A DNA stretch of 33,621 bases. Origin: Oscillatoriales cyanobacterium M59_W2019_021 (GTDB lineage: Bacteria > Cyanobacteriota > Cyanobacteriia > Cyanobacteriales > Geitlerinemataceae). The notes below the pieces were generated by a model. The model ran no database searches. It was not told where the DNA came from and worked only from the letters and a program-made list of their open reading frames with translations. A program made the translations under genes and the position numbers. Where the stretch lies: NCBI GenBank assembly GCA_015295945.1, contig DVED01000142.1, positions 1 through 33,621 of the forward strand, written 5' to 3'. Below, piece by piece: positions 32,743 through 33,621 of this stretch (position 1 is its first letter; every line of letters starts with the position of its first letter).

Positions 32743-33621
32743 TCGACGGCGGATTTGATATGAGCGGTTTCTCCATGATGGACTTGTTCCGCATGGAGGT
32801 GGAAGGTCAAGCCGAAGTCCTCAACGAAAACCTGCTCGCCTTAGAAAACGACCCGCAATCCCCCGAAACGTTGGAATCGCTGATGCGAGCGGCGCATTCA
32901 GTCAAAGGAGCGGCTCGCATCGTCGATTTAGATGCTGCAGTCAATATCGCTCACGTCATGGAAGATTGCTTTGTGGCGGCACAAGGGGGAACCATCGTTT
33001 TAGATTCCCCAAAAATCGACGTGCTGTTGCAGGGGATCGATTTTTTGGTCAATCTCTCCCAAGTGGGGGAAACGGGAGTTGCCAGTTGGATTGCCGAACA
33101 TCAGGAAGAAATCGAAACCTTACAGAGAGCGATCGCCGCGTTGTATGCTGAGGGCGAGGAGACTAGTGAGGAAAATATCGAGGAGACTAAGGAAGAAACC
33201 GCCGAACCTCCTGTTTCCACTTCAGAAAACGACGAAGCAACCGTAGGAGACATGGAGGAAGCAACCGAACCGGAACCGGAACCCGCGCCACCCTCTCCCT
33301 CCAAATCCGAATCCGCCCTGGTGGCGACGAAGACGCAGAAGCCTACTGTAACCCCGAAACGGGCGATCGCTCAACCCCAAAATCCCCCCAGTTCCGTCCA
33401 ACCCTCTACCTCCACCAAAGAAGTCAAAGACCGAGTGGTGCGGGTGAGTGCCGACAACCTCAACCGAATTATGGGCTTAGCTGGGGAATCCTTAGTCGAA
33501 GCCAATTGGCTCGAACCCTTTGGCGAATCCCTACTGCGGCTCAAAAAGCACCAGCGAGACCTCTGCGACGGCTTAACCCAACTCCAAGAAGCCCTCAGCG
33601 GCATTCCCCTCAACTCCGATG
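32739..33621 (+). CDS. CheA-type histidine kinase, WspE-like, 3' end outside the window
   Basis: My translation from GTG at 32739 stays open to the window end (294 codons). It begins MSGFSMMDLFRMEVEGQAEV (residues 8-27), then an HPt domain with phosphorylatable His53 in RAAHSVKGAARIV. A Glu/Pro/Ser-rich linker (about 140-215) follows, then the CheA dimerisation start VVRVSADNLNRIMGLAGESL, as in WspE. The catalytic, CheW-like and possible receiver domains lie beyond the window. The start overlaps the CheW stop by 4 bp (GTGA), so the two are translationally coupled. GTG lacks a strong ribosome site; a downstream ATG at 32760 is an alternative. Confidence 0.9.
   Translation, partial: MIDGGFDMSGFSMMDLFRMEVEGQAEVLNENLLALENDPQSPETLESLMRAAHSVKGAARIVDLDAAVNIAHVMEDCFVAAQGGTIVLDSPKIDVLLQGIDFLVNLSQVGETGVASWIAEHQEEIETLQRAIAALYAEGEETSEENIEETKEETAEPPVSTSENDEATVGDMEEATEPEPEPAPPSPSKSESALVATKTQKPTVTPKRAIAQPQNPPSSVQPSTSTKEVKDRVVRVSADNLNRIMGLAGESLVEANWLEPFGESLLRLKKHQRDLCDGLTQLQEALSGIPLNSD

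Overview
The window is from a filamentous-type cyanobacterial chromosome. Evidence: dense GCGATCGC (HIP1) sites, short tandem heptanucleotide repeats (TAATGGG, AAACCCC, AAATGAC), GGTGCGTT-type dispersed repeats, TTTAAA-centred palindromes with their own HUH transposase, and a kinase with phytochrome/cyanobacteriochrome-like GAF domains. No rRNA, tRNA or CRISPR array is visible.

Layout. 1-1000: REP-like palindromes in inverted pairs around an IS200/RAYT-type transposase. 1028-6603: dndD-like ATPase, PD-(D/E)XK nuclease (reverse strand) and a large secreted or anchored TPR-CHAT protease, which looks like a small defence-flavoured patch. 6637-10664: a REP pair, VWA protein, hemC, FetB-like permease and NADAR protein. 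11330-15551: GAF-rich histidine kinase, ruvC (convergent) and a flavodoxin-like oxidoreductase ending at a clear intrinsic terminator. 15897-22816: five co-directional genes that I cannot assign to a named system (below). 22921-26939: REP remnants, Uma2 protein, an unannotated 39-residue membrane protein, Rieske oxygenase, a 90-bp MITE, DUF389 membrane protein and a small zinc-ribbon protein. 27213-28493: avtA-like aminotransferase. 28916-33621: a chemosensory cluster in the order CheR-TPR, MCP, Cys-rich CheW, CheA (cut by the window end), most like the Pseudomonas Wsp system.

The strongest candidate for an undescribed system is 15897-22816. The first gene encodes an extreme charge-block protein: 12 acidic E-F-E-D/G repeats, an Arg/Lys cluster, an amphipathic glycine/alanine-rich segment resembling a cationic membrane-active peptide, a second acidic block and a basic C-terminal region. 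It is followed by a putative HExxH metalloprotease, a protein with a transthyretin-like N-terminal domain, a protein of unknown family, and a cell-wall hydrolase (M15 peptidase, peptidoglycan-binding domain, lysozyme-like domain) whose acidic N-terminus shares the EFEG motif. None has an evident Sec signal peptide. A packaged or non-classically released antibacterial/cell-wall effector set is my inference, not something the sequence proves.

Two patterns cut across the window. Heptameric repeats end exactly on the start codons of three unrelated genes (NADAR, Rieske, CheW) and on the stop codons of two others. REP composites, found at four places, all carry TTAG at the foot of the long hairpin, consistent with mobilisation by one RAYT enzyme.
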